Below, piece after piece: positions 62,174-64,000 of a DNA stretch of 64,000 bases (its first letter is position 1; every line of letters starts with the position of its first letter). The notes beneath the pieces are model-generated. The model was not told the DNA's origin, made no database searches, and was given only the letters and a program-made list of their open reading frames with translations. The stretch spans positions 5,360,711 through 5,424,710 of the forward strand of contig OZ018413.1 of NCBI GenBank assembly GCA_963969595.1, given 5' to 3'. Source of the stretch: Neckera pumila (taxonomy: Eukaryota > Streptophyta > Bryopsida > Hypnales > Neckeraceae). The position numbers were made by a program, and so were the translations under genes.

Positions 62174-62903
62174 ATTAGTATGTTATAGAATAATGAACAT
62201 ATATATGACAAAATATTGACAAACGCATTTGATATAAACAGAATTAAGACATATTGTCAAAATTTTGGTATCACTTTGTTGTTGTTTAGCATATTAAATC
62301 ACCTACATTCCAAACCAATATGTACTATATACAACCCTTACAAACTAATATATTGGATTCAAAAAGATTGGGATAAAAATAATTGTTTTGGTTGCTAATA
62401 CAAATTAAAATGATTTGTATTAATTAAGTATTACAACAAATATCTTCAAATCTATTCAAAGTAGATGCAACAACAATTCAAATTGCAATCTATAGATCAT
62501 CTATGACTATAAATGACATCTCAAGTCTTTGATTCATGAAGAATCTTTACATTCCATTCAATTTAATATTATCTATATTTTTCTCTATATATAATTCTTT
62601 TGACGTATACATATGTCAACTTTTTATAATACCAATGGAAGTGGGCCTTTAATGGTGTAAAACAATATGCAGTAAAATATCCAAATCATCAAGGCTCAAA
62701 AAAGAAGCATAGCCAATTTTTGGAGTGATTTTGAAACCTACCTCAACAACTAAGTGTATGGGGTGGTTCGCTTTGGAATTCATTTACTTCCAATTTTTAA
62801 TTGCTTTTTACTTCAAGGTTTTTAAGGATTGTAGTGCACAAAGGATACTACAACATTTATGTTTGTTCATTTGGATTTTATCCACTCATTTATATATATG
62901 GCG

Positions 62904-64000
62904 CATAGAGTGAAACTGAACAAAGCATAGATTCAATTTTTGAAGCGATTGTAGGTGTTAAGAATGGAGTAGGTTTTCTAGCTTGAGTTGCACAAAACAT
63001 AATTAAGATTATGCTAGAAAGGAGCTCAATCATTATTTTAGGGTCAAATAAATTTGGCAAGATTGCCAAAGTAGCTATGGCTTTATTTTAGACAAAACAT
63101 GTGCACTACAATAATTTTGCAAAATACAACCATTATAGAAAATTTCAAGTTTTAGAAGGGCGGCTTTCCTACATGAAAATGTGCAATTGTAAAAAATAGT
63201 AACCCAAATTGGCTCATAGAAAATCTTGCCAGTGAAAGTCAACTTGTGTGCATGTTGGATTTTTGATTGAAAATTATTTTTATTTAAGAAAATTAAATTA
63301 AACTGTTTTTATTTTTATTTCATTGCAATCGCACATACATTAAGAGGGCTAGACTTTTTCTAAATAATGCCTCTATGCGGGAGTGAACATGGAAAAGGTG
63401 GATATCATAAAATAGGCAAGGCACATCAAGACAATATTTGCCCCTTCATTGTATAGAACACCCTTCACCCACATTGTTAACTGCACCATAAAGGTCATCA
63501 AGTAGAATCTCACAATTGATCCAAAATTGGCCAAACACACACTGACCTATACCAAATCATAAAAAATAATGTATAAATATTTTATACACTTTTCAAATTC
63601 TCTAAGAATATTTAGTGTAAACTACAAAAAAAATATTTAAACTCATATTTCAATAACTAGTATTTCACTCACTCAATAAACTTTTAAAATTCATGAAATT
63701 CTCACCACCAAATTCCAAAAAGAATTCTCATTCTATTTTCTAAGGAATCTTGAAAAATACTACTTGTATTTATAAAAAAATATTAATTATTTTTGAATTT
63801 AAAAAAAAAATTATAAAACTGTTTTAAAAAAATTGAAAACTCATTTTATATATTGTGTGCTACTTGTACCACAAAGTATCCAAATTTTGTTGAAAATCTC
63901 AAAATCCTCAATATGCTTTGAAAGATTTTCTTAGTGTACAAGCCAGGCGACAAAACCAAATGTAAAACGAAGATCCTACTTGTCCTTTACTCCAAGTGCA
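62904..64000. repeat. Second copy of the nitrilase 5' flank, cut by the window edge
   Basis: This block is collinear with 50523-51623 in the same orientation. It ends inside the sequence that, in the first copy, lies 320 bases before the nitrilase start codon. A second nitrilase copy may therefore begin just beyond the window. Confidence 0.8.

Overview
The window is nuclear DNA from a land plant. All well-supported genes are split by canonical plant introns, and they encode plant families: GDSL lipase, 40S ribosomal protein uS10/RPS20, the urea symporter DUR3, a plant tomosyn with a C-terminal R-SNARE, a sphingomyelin-synthase-like PAP2_C protein, and a NIT4-type nitrilase. The wide gaps between genes are AT-rich and full of short inverted-repeat elements. 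I cannot name the species. A non-seed plant (bryophyte or lycophyte) is possible, but that is only a guess.

Layout from left to right. At 1-37 a gene on the minus strand may start and run off the left edge. From 0.3 to 6 kb lie AT-rich DNA and nested inverted-repeat elements. A five-exon GDSL lipase lies on the minus strand at 6.1-9.0 kb, followed by a degraded Copia gag fragment at 10.1 kb. From 10.6 to 16.1 kb is a repeat-rich gap. RPS20 (plus strand, three exons) is at 16.7-17.7 kb. A further gap holds a very compact hairpin element at 20.5 kb and an intact 937 bp inverted-repeat element at 21.9 kb. DUR3 (minus, seven exons, visibly damaged) is at 23.1-26.8 kb. Tomosyn (minus, 24 exons, about 1180 aa) is at 29.8-39.1 kb. 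The sphingomyelin-synthase-like gene (minus, five exons) is at 43.7-46.5 kb. The nitrilase (plus, five exons) is at 51.9-55.8 kb. The last 8 kb are again repeats, and they end in a second copy of the nitrilase 5' flank.

The genes do not form a pathway or cluster. They are ordinary single eukaryotic genes that happen to be neighbours. Exon models were built by hand from splice sites, reading phase and family similarity. Every model except DUR3 closes in frame from ATG to stop.

I see no new biological system. The most useful observations are: three independent lesions in DUR3; a 1.1 kb direct duplication of the nitrilase promoter region at the right edge, which predicts a second nitrilase just outside the window; several multi-copy, apparently non-autonomous inverted-repeat families (one with ACCCCTAAAG termini and TA flanks, about 930 bp); and a likely GC-AG intron in tomosyn.
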